From contig CAKOGP040002458.1 of NCBI GenBank assembly GCA_933822405.4, positions 48,124 to 112,123 of the forward strand: a stretch of DNA of 64,000 nt. Reading direction: 5' to 3'. The notes under the pieces were generated by a model. The model was not told where the DNA came from and did no database searches. It saw only the letters and a program-made list of their open reading frames with translations. How positions within the stretch are numbered: the stretch's first letter is position 1; the number at the start of each line of letters is the position of its first letter. Of the stretch, positions 10,961-21,800 are shown one piece after another. This stretch comes from Cylindrotheca closterium (lineage: Eukaryota; Bacillariophyta; Bacillariophyceae; Bacillariales; Bacillariaceae). The position numbers and the translations under genes were made by a program.

Positions 10961-11456
10961 AATTGGAACTTTCCAAATTTTACTAGGTTTGTTGCGGGAT
11001 GCAAGGCTGCTGCATGCGTGGTGGAAATAATAATACTAAGGTCGTCGGTCACCATATCAACCGTTGATGGACAATGGGGCAATGGCACGGAAATGGATGA
11101 CGCTACTCCTACAAACTTTTGGCTGCTATGACCTACCGGTACGATAATTTGCCGAGTGGTGATCATATTCCTGTCTGCGCCACTATACCACTGAGGTTGC
11201 TATGAGCGACGACGAACGATGACGAACAACCACCGAGCCGGAATCAATCATACTGTGACAATTAATTAGCTGGTAGAATAGGCGTTGTATAGTAATATGT
11301 TTATGCTCTGTAAGCACCACTTGCGTGCATCAAATTTTAAACTTATTCTATATTCTACATAGACATATATTACACCAGTTGGAAGGTGTACGGCAGTATT
11401 AATGCCTATGCAGTATAGGTCTTTCGTTGGGTTTTGAATTTTTATATGCGATGGAT
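10961..11456. other. Intergenic, no supported gene
   Basis: AT-rich sequence up to the start of the large inverted repeat. Nothing recognisable on either strand. Confidence 0.5.
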
Positions 11457-13899
11457 TTTAGTCGCAGTAGTCGATCGTCCAACCGTTTTTCGATCGAACG
11501 AATGTAGAAAATAAATTTGCAGTCAAACCATTATTGGACAATGGCGGTGGAATATCTCGCGTTCACTTCATATTATGGAGGTGCCACAATCTTTTAACAT
11601 GAACAAGGAATGAGAAACGAACAAAGTCGGCGTTGGTTTGCTTCGTTAGGCAATTTAGCAGCCAGATGAAGTCGGTTTCTTTTTGGCGACGACTGAAGCG
11701 TGGAAACTTTCGCAAACCGCTCCCAAACTTTCCAACAAAACGTTTCTTTCCAAGACCGTGCTGTAATCTTGCAATCTTGGAAGCACTCAGAAATGCTCAT
11801 AAAAACAAAGCATCAAGCTTTTGTGTGTGATATCGAGCTTATTCCTTACCAGCAAACAAACAACTTTATCGCAACGATGTTTTCCTTCATCTTCATGAAC
11901 AACAACATCATCAACACCATCATCAACACCATCACCATGCCACTTGCGTTGACTCTGATTGTCATGCTCGTCGCCGCCATGCCTGTCATTGCTCAGCAGC
12001 TCATCAGTCGAGTTGCAGTTGCACCAGCAGTCCACAGTGTCATCGCCACCCAAACCACCACCATTGTTGCAGGCGTCCGAGCCATCTTCGGATCCATTTC
12101 CATTGCTGCAGTCGGTCGAACCGTTTCCGATGCTATTGGAGGGATCACCAACATAATCAAGAGCTTTATTGGCAACGCCACCGTTCTCAACAGCCAAATC
12201 TTTGCTCTTCCAACCAGCGAAACCTATCTACAGCTCATTGTCCGAGCTCCACGCGATCTGGTCCTTATGGCCACACGAGCCATCATTGTCAGAGCCACAC
12301 GAGCCATTGTCGTGAGAGCAACACGATCCTTGGTGCTCTTTGCTGCACGAGAATTGGTGCTCAGAGTTTCTACCTGTACCGACCTGGTCATTCTTGGCTC
12401 AAGCGACTTGGTTCCCTTTGGTCCACAAGACTTGATCATCAAAGTTTGTGCAGAAGCCTTGGTCCATTGCATCACACCTGTCTTTGTATTTGCGGGCCAA
12501 GAAGTCCTCAATCTTCCCATGAACCAAACCTTCAGCTCTGAGGGAAACATGATGCCATGGTCGCCATCTATTCTTCCAATCTACTCTTTTGGAATGGCCA
12601 TGACCTCGGCACTTTTCAGCTGGCTCCGCACCATGATGAGACTTTTCAAGCTTACTCTCAAGACTTGCGCCCCAGTCTTTGCTGAATCGATCTTTATTTT
12701 TCTCTGGACACTTGCAAGTTTCATCTGCGTCATGACGATGCTTGCCAAATTTACTCTCAAGCGAACCATTGAAACTACCAAGGTTGGGGTCCGAGTCTTT
12801 ACTGATTTGATCTCTGCTCTTTCAAGCTGGGTTTGCATGTGGATCTCGGCTTTTTCTATTGTGAGCTGCACCATGACTATTCTTGTCAAGCTTACAGTCC
12901 AGAGAATGCTTGAAAATTTTGCTGGCAAAGTCAAGTACTATTGGGTTGTGGTACTGCCGAATTTCTGCCTCAAGGTCGGATGTGATTACCTTGGACAAGG
13001 TCCTCAAAGAATCAATCCACCATCGTCTGGTAAAACAATTATTGGATCTTACAAGCGCAAGATGGCAAAGAAGCGATATGACCATAAGATCAAGGAAATG
13101 AGAGAGCGAACTGAACGCTCGTTCCGTCTCGAGGCACAAATCCCTGGGACTCGAATTAATTTGTTTCAAACCGAATGGGAATGGGCTGTCATTCGACGAA
13201 CCAACGATGAGACAACCTTGCTCAGCCAAGAATAGAGCTTTTGATCGCTTGCTCAAGCAGGCCCTGCTTCTCTACCTATGACAACGCACCCACCGCTTCC
13301 ACTTTGATCTTTTCTCGAACCAATCTTCTTCTTTTCAGTGTCCTTGACTTGTCAGAAAAATGTTGGCCAACACTTTGCAATCGCAACTGACTATGTTAGA
13401 GGACCCTGGAAGATGAGGATGCTTCCGTGAAAGATCCTTGTGGTTGCGGCCTATTTGAACATATTTTCCCTGCTGAAGGATCCTGCTCCAACCAAGAGCC
13501 GCCCTACTGATGTCCTTTCCACCGCTGCTGATACCTTGCTTCGATGCAACGCGTCTATGAAATGATAGTTGCAGTCGTAAAGCTTTCATATCGGTAGGAT
13601 ACTGCTCCGACAGAGAGCTACTACCCATGTCCTTTCCACTGGAAGGATACAGCTCCAAAATAGAGCCACTCCTCATTTCTTTTCCACCGCGATTGGTACC
13701 TCGCTTCGATGCAACACGTCTATGAAATGATAGTTGCAGTTGTAAAGCTTCGGACCGGTCTGTGTGCGAAGGAAGGAATACAACACAATACAAAACATAC
13801 TACAATCATGGCTACAGTCGAGCCAAATGTCAAGCCACAGTGCACATTCAAAAATAGAATGCACGGCGCAATAAACGACACATCCGTTGTCAAATACAT
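11457..13899 (+). repeat. Large inverted repeat, left copy
   Basis: Matches 50862-53242 in inverse orientation. From TTTAGTCGCAGTAG at 11457 to about 13246 the copies are almost identical; I found only two base differences inside the reading frame and none in the upstream 340 bp. From about 13310 to 13899 identity falls to roughly 90 percent. This copy has 63 bp (13247-13309) absent from the other, bounded by TTTGATC words, and an internal tandem duplication with period about 165 bp (CTTCGATGCAAC at 13539 and 13704). No terminal inverted repeats, transposase or clear target-site duplication were seen, so the element class is unknown. Confidence 0.92.
11793..13235 (+). CDS. Repeat-borne hydrophobic protein of unknown function (left copy)
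   Basis: Unrecognised. From the first ATG (11793) it is 480 aa; the frame is open a further 31 codons upstream from a GTG. Alternative starts at 11877 and 11937; the last gives an ideal signal peptide (MPLALTLIVMLVAAMPVIA). Several more hydrophobic stretches follow (near IFGSISIAAV, SILPIYSFGMAMTSALFSW, AESIFIFLWTLASFICV, SSWVCMWISAFSIVS), then a basic C-terminus (KRKMAKKRYDHKIKEMRERTERS). The middle holds three degenerate internal repeats of about 37-40 aa. The only two differences from the right copy are third-position and synonymous (a Ser and a Tyr codon), weakly favouring this frame. The codon-aligned antisense frame is also long and hydrophilic, but is broken by three stops, so the coding strand is not certain. 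Confidence 0.5.
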   Translation: MLIKTKHQAFVCDIELIPYQQTNNFIATMFSFIFMNNNIINTIINTITMPLALTLIVMLVAAMPVIAQQLISRVAVAPAVHSVIATQTTTIVAGVRAIFGSISIAAVGRTVSDAIGGITNIIKSFIGNATVLNSQIFALPTSETYLQLIVRAPRDLVLMATRAIIVRATRAIVVRATRSLVLFAARELVLRVSTCTDLVILGSSDLVPFGPQDLIIKVCAEALVHCITPVFVFAGQEVLNLPMNQTFSSEGNMMPWSPSILPIYSFGMAMTSALFSWLRTMMRLFKLTLKTCAPVFAESIFIFLWTLASFICVMTMLAKFTLKRTIETTKVGVRVFTDLISALSSWVCMWISAFSIVSCTMTILVKLTVQRMLENFAGKVKYYWVVVLPNFCLKVGCDYLGQGPQRINPPSSGKTIIGSYKRKMAKKRYDHKIKEMRERTERSFRLEAQIPGTRINLFQTEWEWAVIRRTNDETTLLSQE

Positions 13900-14165
13900 A
13901 CAGATACAGCATATGCTGCGCTCATCAACGAAAAAGAAAAACAAGAACGCGTAATATCAAACATAAAAAATCAATATATTTGAAACATAACATCAGCCAT
14001 TTCTTATTTTAAATAGTCTACAGGCAAGAATTTTGCTTATTGTACCCATCAATCGTACGTAATTGCTTTCTGTAATGCCTCGTTACAAGGCCCGCTTCTC
14101 ATAATCCTGCACTTCCATTGTGGACTTGGACAGTTCTCTATTCTCCAAATATCACAAAATACGGC

Positions 14166-14330
14166 TTAGAAATTATGGAGCACCCTTCTCAAGTATCCTT
14201 GACTAGATCCAAATGGTGTCTCATCATCGTCGCTCTTGGCATTCTTGATGTCACCGCCCTTCTCGACAAGCAAGTTGACTACGTCCAAGTGACGCTCACG
14301 GCATGCCTTGTGCAATGCTGTCTCTCTCGT
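14166..14330 (-). pseudogene. Ankyrin-repeat remnant
   Basis: The minus strand reads ETALHKACRERHLDVVNLL followed by VEKGGDIKNAKSDDDETP, a near-perfect ankyrin repeat (TALHxA, LxxVxxLLxxGAD). It is bounded by a TAG just upstream and TAA at 14166. A possible second repeat upstream (PDVHNNKATVEG) is in another frame. Too short to be functional; probably a leftover of an ankyrin gene. Confidence 0.6.
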
Positions 14331-14649
14331 CTATATGATGTGCCTTCGACGGTGGCCTTGTTGTTGTGAACATCAGGCAAGTTCTAGTCATGATGCTGTC
14401 CTGATGATGCCGCAAAGGACTCATAGTACCAACTCAAACGCAGTGTAGCAGCGAGTCAATCATACTATATACATGACTACTAGTGCTGGAAATAGACAGT
14501 ACTCCCACGATTAATCAGGCTTACAGTAGCATGTGCACGTTCAAACATTCGTGGACGTAGTAGTAGTTCCACTGAAGTCTTCGGAAGGGTGCCTAGTGCT
14601 GCTATTTCCAGTTGTCCTCCTCTGCTTTTTTTGTTTTTGAGAAGTACTG

Positions 14650-15672
14650 TTATGCGTACTCGGATTGTTTTCTCAGTGCTTTGTATTGGCTGGTATCCAA
14701 GAGGTTGAATAGTACAAAAATAAACGGGAGAGCGAGCTTCCATGCAACTATGGTCGACTCTCTCCTTGAGCCAAGATACACTCCCACAAGAGCAAAAGGT
14801 GCAACAAAATGTGCAAGCAAGAAGACGCCGAACCCAAGTTTCATGAATTGAGCCTGCTTCCGAGCAGTCTTACTGATGAACAAGATATCAGCACCAACAA
14901 TGGCTTTGGATTCCCAGCACTCGCCACAAGTAGTTTGGTTCCGGATGAAAGCTCTGTTCATCCTGGCAACAAAATCAAAGAAGTATGAAAACTTGGCCAA
15001 GCCCTCCATGATGGCGCCAGTGACAAACAGGGACGGATCGTTCAAGAAGAAAGAGGAGGAAGAAGACCATTCTATTACCAATAGAGCCCAGATCGAAGCC
15101 ACGGCATGGTGGATCAACCGGTCCCTTCGAGAATGAACAGTCAGCTGAAGGGCCCGATCCACCTTTTAATGAGCGTCACTTTAGCAAAAGGCAACATTTC
15201 AAGAAAGAAGATTTGGTCGCCCTGGTGGTCACCAACGTGAAAAACTTGATAGCACCCATACATGACTATTGGGTTCCAGTATGAAAGCACAATCGTCATT
15301 CATTGGTTTGGCTAGCAATTGGAAGGTCTCGCTATGCTCTGCCAGTAGCTTTCCGGTGGAAACATGGAGGATCATTCTGGTGTAGGCATAGCCAATGATC
15401 AGAGTCATAGACCGATTTGTTAAGACTTCCGCTTGTCGAGCGTTGGGTCGGAGGCGCATTTCGTAAAGGTAAAGGAGTGAAGCACTGCTTCCTCCAAAAA
15501 GCAGCGAGATAACTAGCATCCATATCTGAAATATTTGGAGGTTCCAAGTAGTAGTGGTAGTATTTGTACGGCAATGATGCTCAACGTCATCAATCTGCTG
15601 CTGTTGCTCGTGTGTCTGAGTCGTTTCACTGGATGTCATGGATGCTAAAATATGATTGGTAGTTTTGTGCAT
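14650..15672 (-). CDS. Multi-pass membrane protein, TLC-domain-like (two exons)
   Basis: Proposed join of 15672..15262 and 15162..14650, about 307 aa. The first open frame ends shortly after ILEPNSH. A GTATGG donor at 15261 and an AAAAG acceptor at 15163 remove 99 bp and give EPNSHVDRALQLTVHS in frame. Hydrophobic segments: IWMLVISLLFGGSSASLLYL, MTLIIGYAYTRMIL, LIHHAVASIWALLVIEW, SLFVTGAIMEGLAKFSYFFDFV, FGVFLLAHFVAPFALVGVYLG, LALPFIFVLFNLLD, so about six spans. The His-His pair at the start of the third span, a Glu in the fourth and the overall length fit the TRAM-LAG1-CLN8 fold, but that assignment is by pattern only. An ATG at 15639 is an alternative start. The donor is weak, so exon ends may shift. 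Confidence 0.5.
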
Positions 15673-16040
15673 GAGACCGCCGGTCAAGTTTGAGATCTGG
15701 TATGCTCAATATCGTATCTACGTTACCTTCGAACTTATTTTCTTCAAGAAGCAATGTGTGACTGAGTTTTAATTTGTAATTCATTGCTAACGGATTTAAT
15801 AGTGAAACGCACGACTGCGCGAGGTACCGGTAGACGTAAATCACCGCACGAGTCGCATGCGAATGCGTGATTATTTTTTCAGTATATTCCTGGATCATCG
15901 TCGATGACATTCGATATCCGTCACGACTTGACGAAACATGCTTCGCCTTTTGAAACCCGTACATGGTTTGGAAAGATACTGTACGAGTGCTGCTGATTCA
16001 TCATCACAAAGTCTTCTGCCTTTATTCTTTGTCTTTCCGC

Positions 16041-16060
16041 TTGAATTCTCCTGAATTCAA
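16041..16060. promoter_or_regulatory. Perfect palindrome upstream of Hsp20-like gene
   Basis: TTGAATTC and GAATTCAA arms of 8 bp around a 4-bp spacer, ending 62 bp before the ATG at 16123. It could be a transcription-factor site or a transcript hairpin. The GAA/TTC spacing does not match a canonical heat-shock element. Confidence 0.3.
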
Positions 16061-16122
16061 ACCCTTGAGCAGATTCAGAACTCAGAACCTTTTGAAGTTT
16101 ACAAGCACTCATCACAATCATC

Positions 16123-17445
16123 ATGCCCTTCTACCAAGTGTCTCCTGGATTTGGCGGCGATTGTCAAGTCCGCAATCAAGGTCGTAGACATCGGTTTCAT
16201 CACCATCCTCATCATCATGGGCCACCTCCTCCTCCTCATATGAGACACGTGTCTGGACGACGAGGACCTCGATCCATGATGCCTGCAAATAAGGACACCA
16301 ACGAGTCGCCTTCTGAGGAGTCTAAATGTGCTGAATCCAATTCCTTTTCGGATTCGAATCAGCATCCGCATCATAAGCATCATCATCATCATCATGGGCC
16401 TCCTCCTCCTCCTCCTCACATGAGAGGACCCATGTTTGGAAGACGGGGACGCCGATTCAGCAACGTGCCCCGCAAGTCACCAGAGGAAACAAAGACTGAG
16501 CAACCAGAAGGATCCAAGTCACCAGAACACGATGGAAATCTCCATATTCCTTTTTGGGGAAATGGCCCTCATCGCCACAGTAGTCCTCCAGCAGGTCCTT
16601 CTCATTTCCATCGGCGTCATCGTCACCGTCACCGAAACCATCATCTTCACAAAAAGATGATGCTTTTGTCTCTGTTGCAGGGTCAGCAGCATGCCATGGA
16701 TAAGTTCGAACAAAGTCACAACAATGGTAGTGAAAATTTCAAATCGGGTGCTGCTAGAAAGACATCCCATCCTGCACCACCATCTGCACCACCATCTGCA
16801 CCAACAATCATGCAAGTCCCCCAACAGTGGCATGTTGAAGAAACCGAAACCTCACTGATTGTATCTATCGATGTTGCTGGATTTCGCCTGGAGGATCTCG
16901 AGCTCAAGGTCGAGCACGGTGTCTTGGCTTTATTTGGACAACGAATCAATAGTCTTGGCGATATCTTTGAGTTGAATCGCACCAAGATGCTCGATCCTAC
17001 CATGTTCGATGAGGCTGGTATCGAAGCAAGATGCGACAATCAAGAGGACGGTGCTACCTCTATTCTTAGTATTACTATTCCGAAGAAAGAATACATTCGT
17101 CAACAGGATACGATCCCCATTCGTCGTCGTGTTTCTGAAGAATCTAATCCAGAAGACTTGGAACCAGCTACCACTGTCGTGACTGCTATTCCGTCCGAAA
17201 AAGATCTGACAGAGAATACATCATCTGATCGCCTCGAAGAGAGCATCGTCTTTGTTCCCGAGGCAGAAATTATCGAGGAAGAATCTTTGGATCAAGTCCA
17301 AGTCGAGACGGTTGATGAAGATTCAGTTGAAGATGCTTCCATCGCCCGAGAACAGTTGCCACGATCCGCCACCACCTCCCAATCCGTGACATCCTCGGAT
17401 ACAACCCAGTCCTGGGAAGATCTCAATATGGACGGGAAGGAGTAA
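16123..17445 (+). CDS. Hsp20-like domain protein with His/Pro-rich N-terminus (gene A)
   Basis: A 440-aa protein with an Hsp20/p23-like beta-sandwich at about residues 233-330: PQQWHVEETETSLIVSIDVA (strand start), GFRLEDLELKVEHGVLALFG (the DLxVxxxxxxLxVxG pattern of small heat-shock proteins), and SILSITIPKK (final I-x-I/V-type strand). Before it lie two His/Pro tracts (HHHPHHHGPPPPPHM and a second HHHHHHGPPPPPPHM) and Arg/His runs that could bind metal or acidic polymers. After it is an acidic tail ending SWEDLNMDGKE. Paralogous to the gene at 26186-28117, and the 3' half is related to the pseudogene at 22745-24229. Start at 16123 is the first ATG. Probably a chaperone-like adaptor; target unknown. 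Confidence 0.8.
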   Translation: MPFYQVSPGFGGDCQVRNQGRRHRFHHHPHHHGPPPPPHMRHVSGRRGPRSMMPANKDTNESPSEESKCAESNSFSDSNQHPHHKHHHHHHGPPPPPPHMRGPMFGRRGRRFSNVPRKSPEETKTEQPEGSKSPEHDGNLHIPFWGNGPHRHSSPPAGPSHFHRRHRHRHRNHHLHKKMMLLSLLQGQQHAMDKFEQSHNNGSENFKSGAARKTSHPAPPSAPPSAPTIMQVPQQWHVEETETSLIVSIDVAGFRLEDLELKVEHGVLALFGQRINSLGDIFELNRTKMLDPTMFDEAGIEARCDNQEDGATSILSITIPKKEYIRQQDTIPIRRRVSEESNPEDLEPATTVVTAIPSEKDLTENTSSDRLEESIVFVPEAEIIEEESLDQVQVETVDEDSVEDASIAREQLPRSATTSQSVTSSDTTQSWEDLNMDGKE

Positions 17446-17903
17446 TTCAGAAAGACCAAAGTGAAACATCTCGGAAGGGAATTGGTTTTTTATTCTAGCA
17501 GTTATAGTTTTATTTTAAAATATTGCGCATAATATTATTATAAAACGTTGACTTAGTTGTAGGACAAGGTTGGTTTTATTGAGGAGATAACGAAGTGCAT
17601 GGTCTCGTTGAACTCATCTCTCGTTGGATTTTTGGTCTCGTCGCACTTGCATGGTGAAAGGGCATTCTTTGTTTCAAAAATGCGAATAAAATATTCGCAT
17701 TCTGTGACACCCTCAGAGCCAATATTGTACCGGAAAAAACAGCAATGGATATCCGTTAGGTGAAAAAAAGCTAAGGAGAAAAAATCTTTCAAATCGCACA
17801 CATTTTCCGGTCACGAATGTGGGGTTCACAACGATGATAGATCCAGAACCAACGCACCAACGCACCCTTGAACTCTGTTAGATGCAACATTTTTATCTTC
17901 AGG

Positions 17904-18251
17904 ATGAACAAGTCACAGAGCATACCAATATCAACATCGACATATCTTCGCCATGAGGATATACTACGGCAACAACAAGGCCACTGGGAATACAGAGCCT
18001 TGATGGTAAACGCCGACTTGACAGATTATATGTTTTACAGTCGACTAATCACCGGAATTGCAAAGACAATCGAGGCTTCCGAAAGTACCAAGCTACGGCA
18101 TCAGAACCAAGCACTGGTCGACCATATTCACTACATACGTCATACTCAAGTGTCCTCTCAATCGTCGAGGAGAGACGAAGAAGAAACTGATAACAAGGGC
18201 AGCAGGAATCATGACGAGGACGAAGCGCTAATATTTGAAATCGATGTATAG
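17904..18251 (+). CDS. Small KSQSIPI-family protein S1
   Basis: 115 aa from ATG 17904 (MNKSQSIPIS). The start is fixed by alignment with S2 and S3, which begin with the same MNKSQSIPI. Conserved: KSQSIPI, YLRHEDILRQQ, WEYRALMVNADLTDYMFYSR, GIAKTIEASESTKLR, NQALVDHIHYIRHTQ, and an acidic C-terminus ending ALIFEIDV. Predicted helical, charged, soluble, with no signal peptide. One of four paralogues that follow Hsp20-like genes in this window. Function unknown. Confidence 0.75.
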   Translation: MNKSQSIPISTSTYLRHEDILRQQQGHWEYRALMVNADLTDYMFYSRLITGIAKTIEASESTKLRHQNQALVDHIHYIRHTQVSSQSSRRDEEETDNKGSRNHDEDEALIFEIDV

Positions 18252-18883
18252 AAAATTCGAGAATAATACAGCAATAGAACAAATCATCACGCTAGCACAT
18301 ATAATAGCCATACAAGTACTGCGACTTTTCAAAGGGTTCTTGGGTATTGTTTAGAATGCGAATATTGGTGCACTTTTTGAATTTTTTGAAATCAATGCGT
18401 TCGTTTACAGGGACCGCTTTAAGAAACAAAAAAAATGTCAAAACCTGAAAAGACAACAGAGCCATTTTTACGACTCAAGCTTTAGATATTGAAGATGCTC
18501 CAAAAGACACAAACAAGACCTCCAATCCTGCATGCAGATTTTTTCATTATTCACTTTTTAAAAACTGTTTCGCTCCCTATTTAACATCGGATGTCGTTCG
18601 AGTACCACAACGTGAACATGCCGATAGAAACGCTCGGGCTTTGGATCGGAAGGCTTAGTACACTTAAGCAAATTGCAAATGAAGAATTGAACCAGACAAT
18701 AACCATGGCCACCTCACACCTCACCATATAAATGCCAAAGCATACGTATGCATTTGCTTTGATCAGAGCAGAATTGTTCGAACTGTTTTGTCACCTGGTA
18801 AAAGGACTGAAAGGAGCCATTCAATCCAAATATAAACGCAAGAAGACACATAGTACCTACTAACAGGAATTGGAATCGTTACA
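18252..18883. other. Intergenic, no supported gene
   Basis: Contains CATATAAATGCC at about 18725 and AAATATAAACG at about 18829, possible TATA-like words ahead of the gene starting at 18884. Nothing else recognised. Confidence 0.4.
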
Positions 18884-21800
18884 ATGCCACATAAAGGGAA
18901 AGCCCCCTCCTCCAGAAGACACAAGTCAGGATCGTCTCGCACGTCCTCTGGACGATCGAATGCGAAAACACGAGAAGCTGGTGAAGATCCTTCCGAACCA
19001 TCCCACGCATCCAACCTTGAGAGGAGTGAGAGAAGCACTCATTCTAATCACATATCTTCTTCTCATAGATCCGCTCCAAGATCACCCAAGAAAGATCCTG
19101 AGCGTCACTCTCGCGCATCTTCTGGACGGTCGAAAACACGAGAAGCTGGCGATCCTTCCGAATCATCTCACGCATCCAACCTTGAGAAGAGTGAGAGGAG
19201 CAGTGAAAATACTGCGGAGCTTAGATCTGGTCGTAGATCTCCTGCTGGATCCGGAAAAGGTTCTCGAGACTCTGCTGATCGCAAAAAGAAACGAAGCGGC
19301 CCAAGGGCAACCAAACCTGGTGCAATTTCTTCAACTTCAAGCAGGCATTCGGATGCTAAGTCATCCAAGCCAGGCGCCACTCCCGGAAAAGCTAGCAGCA
19401 ATGCTGATGTTCGAAAAAAGGAACGGGGCGCTACCAAGGCATCCAAGCCAGGCGCCACTCCCGGAAAAGCTAGCAGCAATGCTGATGTTCGAAAAAAGGA
19501 ACGTGGCGCTACCAAAGCATCCAAGCCAGGCGCCACTCCTGGAAAAGCTAGCAGCAATGCTGATGTTCGAAAAAAGAAGGAGCAACGGTCGACCCCATCA
19601 TCAAACTCAGGTGTTGTTTCTGAAGATCTGATGACAAATCGCGAAAGACAAGAAGAAGAATGGGCTGTTAGCTCCTCGCTTCCGTCACCAGAGGCTTTCA
19701 GTGATGGGAACTTGCTGGAGGCGACAACTGTGGACGATAACTTAGAAGCACCAGAAGTGGTGCAAATGAGACGCGAGTTTGAGCAAAAGGAAAATAGGCG
19801 TCAACAAGAAATAGAAGAACTCAATCAGCGACTAGCTAAGCAAGAAAAGCAAAAAAAGCGAAGAAATCGGATTATCTTTATCGTAATAGCCTGCTTGGTT
19901 GTTCTCATTGGTGCCGGGGTCGGGGCATACTTTGGTCTCAACAAGGACACAAATACAGAAGACTCTATTACTACAAATGGAAACGCCGAAGATCTGACTA
20001 CAGCACCATCATCTGTTACGAACGGCGGCAACAACGGTGCATCAAGCACACCCACAAACGCTGCTTCCAACGGTCCAACCGTAACCCAACTGTACCAACC
20101 ACCTAGTGACGACAACTGTCTCGCTATCTCTAGGAACGAAACCATCGATGGACAGGGAGACTTGGATCAGAGCGAGTTTGATATGGCCTTTGATGTCACT
20201 TTGGAAGCGAATGGCGACATCACTGATCCGCAAGTCCAAACTTTCTTGGATGCTATTCAAGAGACACTTCTTCCAACGCTGGCTGGATGCTCCGGCCCGA
20301 AGATCAATCGTCGAGATCTTCTTGCCAAGAACGAGCTGCCAACAATCAGAGCGGTTGCAGCACAGCCCAGACAAAGACAGCTTGCAATTGGGGAAAATCG
20401 GTTTGTGATCTTCAATGCATTTGTCACGGGACGAGAGGATCCCGATGTGGTCTGTACCAACACCCAGGATTCGAACCGCTGCCACAGAATTGTGGTGAAA
20501 GTATCCGCCATTTTGAAAGGGCCCGTCCAGCTAATGGACATTGTTGTTCTGACCTCTGCTCAAGTAACGGAAAAACTGAAGGAAGATGAACAAGACGATG
20601 GCAACTTGAAAGATCCGTGGGGATTGGGCAATCCATTCTCCGAGGTACACTTGGTCAATATTGATAACCAGTCTGCAACAAGTGCTCCTGTGCCAATGCC
20701 GACCATAGATCCAGGCGAAGATTCATCACCAACTCCAACGGTAGAGACAACTTTGATTCCTACACAAATGTCGGCTTCGGGATTGACATCACAAGCTCCA
20801 AGCTCTTCACCATCAATGATCACGCCAGTCCCATCAGTGAACCCGTCCGCGGCTCCTGTGACTGGTCCAACGCAGCCTCCATCTGCACTTCCGAGCATCA
20901 TGCCATCTGATACGCCAAGTCTACGTCCTTCATCCTTTCTGTCTTCATCACCTACACTGGCTCCAGTGGTGGGTCCAACTCTTTCGCCATCAAGCACACC
21001 ATCAAGAGTACCATCGGTAGTACCAACTTTGTCTCCAACAGCTACCGCAAGTGAAGTTCCATCCGCTTATCCTTCAATCAAACCAAGCATAGTTCCATCC
21101 GCCAATCCATCAATCAAACCAAGCATGGTTCCATCTGCCTATCCTTCAATCAAACCAAGTATGGTTCCATCTGCCTATCCTTCCATCAAACCAACTATGG
21201 TTCCATCTTCCAGTCCCAGCTTGATTCCATCTGTCTCCCCATCAACGAACCCCTCGCAACCATGCTTTCAAAGCAGCAGCGAACTCAGCAGTGAAGTCAA
21301 CAACTTTTTTGGTACCGCATTGCAAAAGGCAGCAGTCGAGAACACATATGGCCCTATCGGAGACTGGTGTTTTGGTGCAGGTGTGACCAGTATGAGTCAA
21401 CTCTTCAAATATCGCGCTTTCAATGATGACATTTCGAATTGGGATGTTTCTTCTGTCACTGATATGGGAGAGATGTTCAATGGTGCATCATCCTTCAATC
21501 AAGACTTGTCATCGTGGGATGTTTCTTCTGTTACCAATATGGCACTGATGTTCTACGAAGCATCATCCTTCAGTGGAGACTTGTCATCGTGGGATGTTTC
21601 TTCTGTAACTACGATGTCTTTCATGTTCCGCCGGGCATACTCTTTCAATGGAGACTTGTCATCTTGGAATGTTTCTTCTGTCACTAATTTGAGTTTCATG
21701 TTCAGAGATGGGTCCTTCAATCAAGACATATCGTCATGGGACGTTTCTTCTGTAACTGAAATGAGTTATATGTTCTGGAATGCAAGAGCTTTCAACCAAG

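Noticed and set aside
11457..13899. Calling the inverted repeat a DNA transposon
   Set aside because: No transposase motif, terminal inverted repeats or clear target duplication seen.
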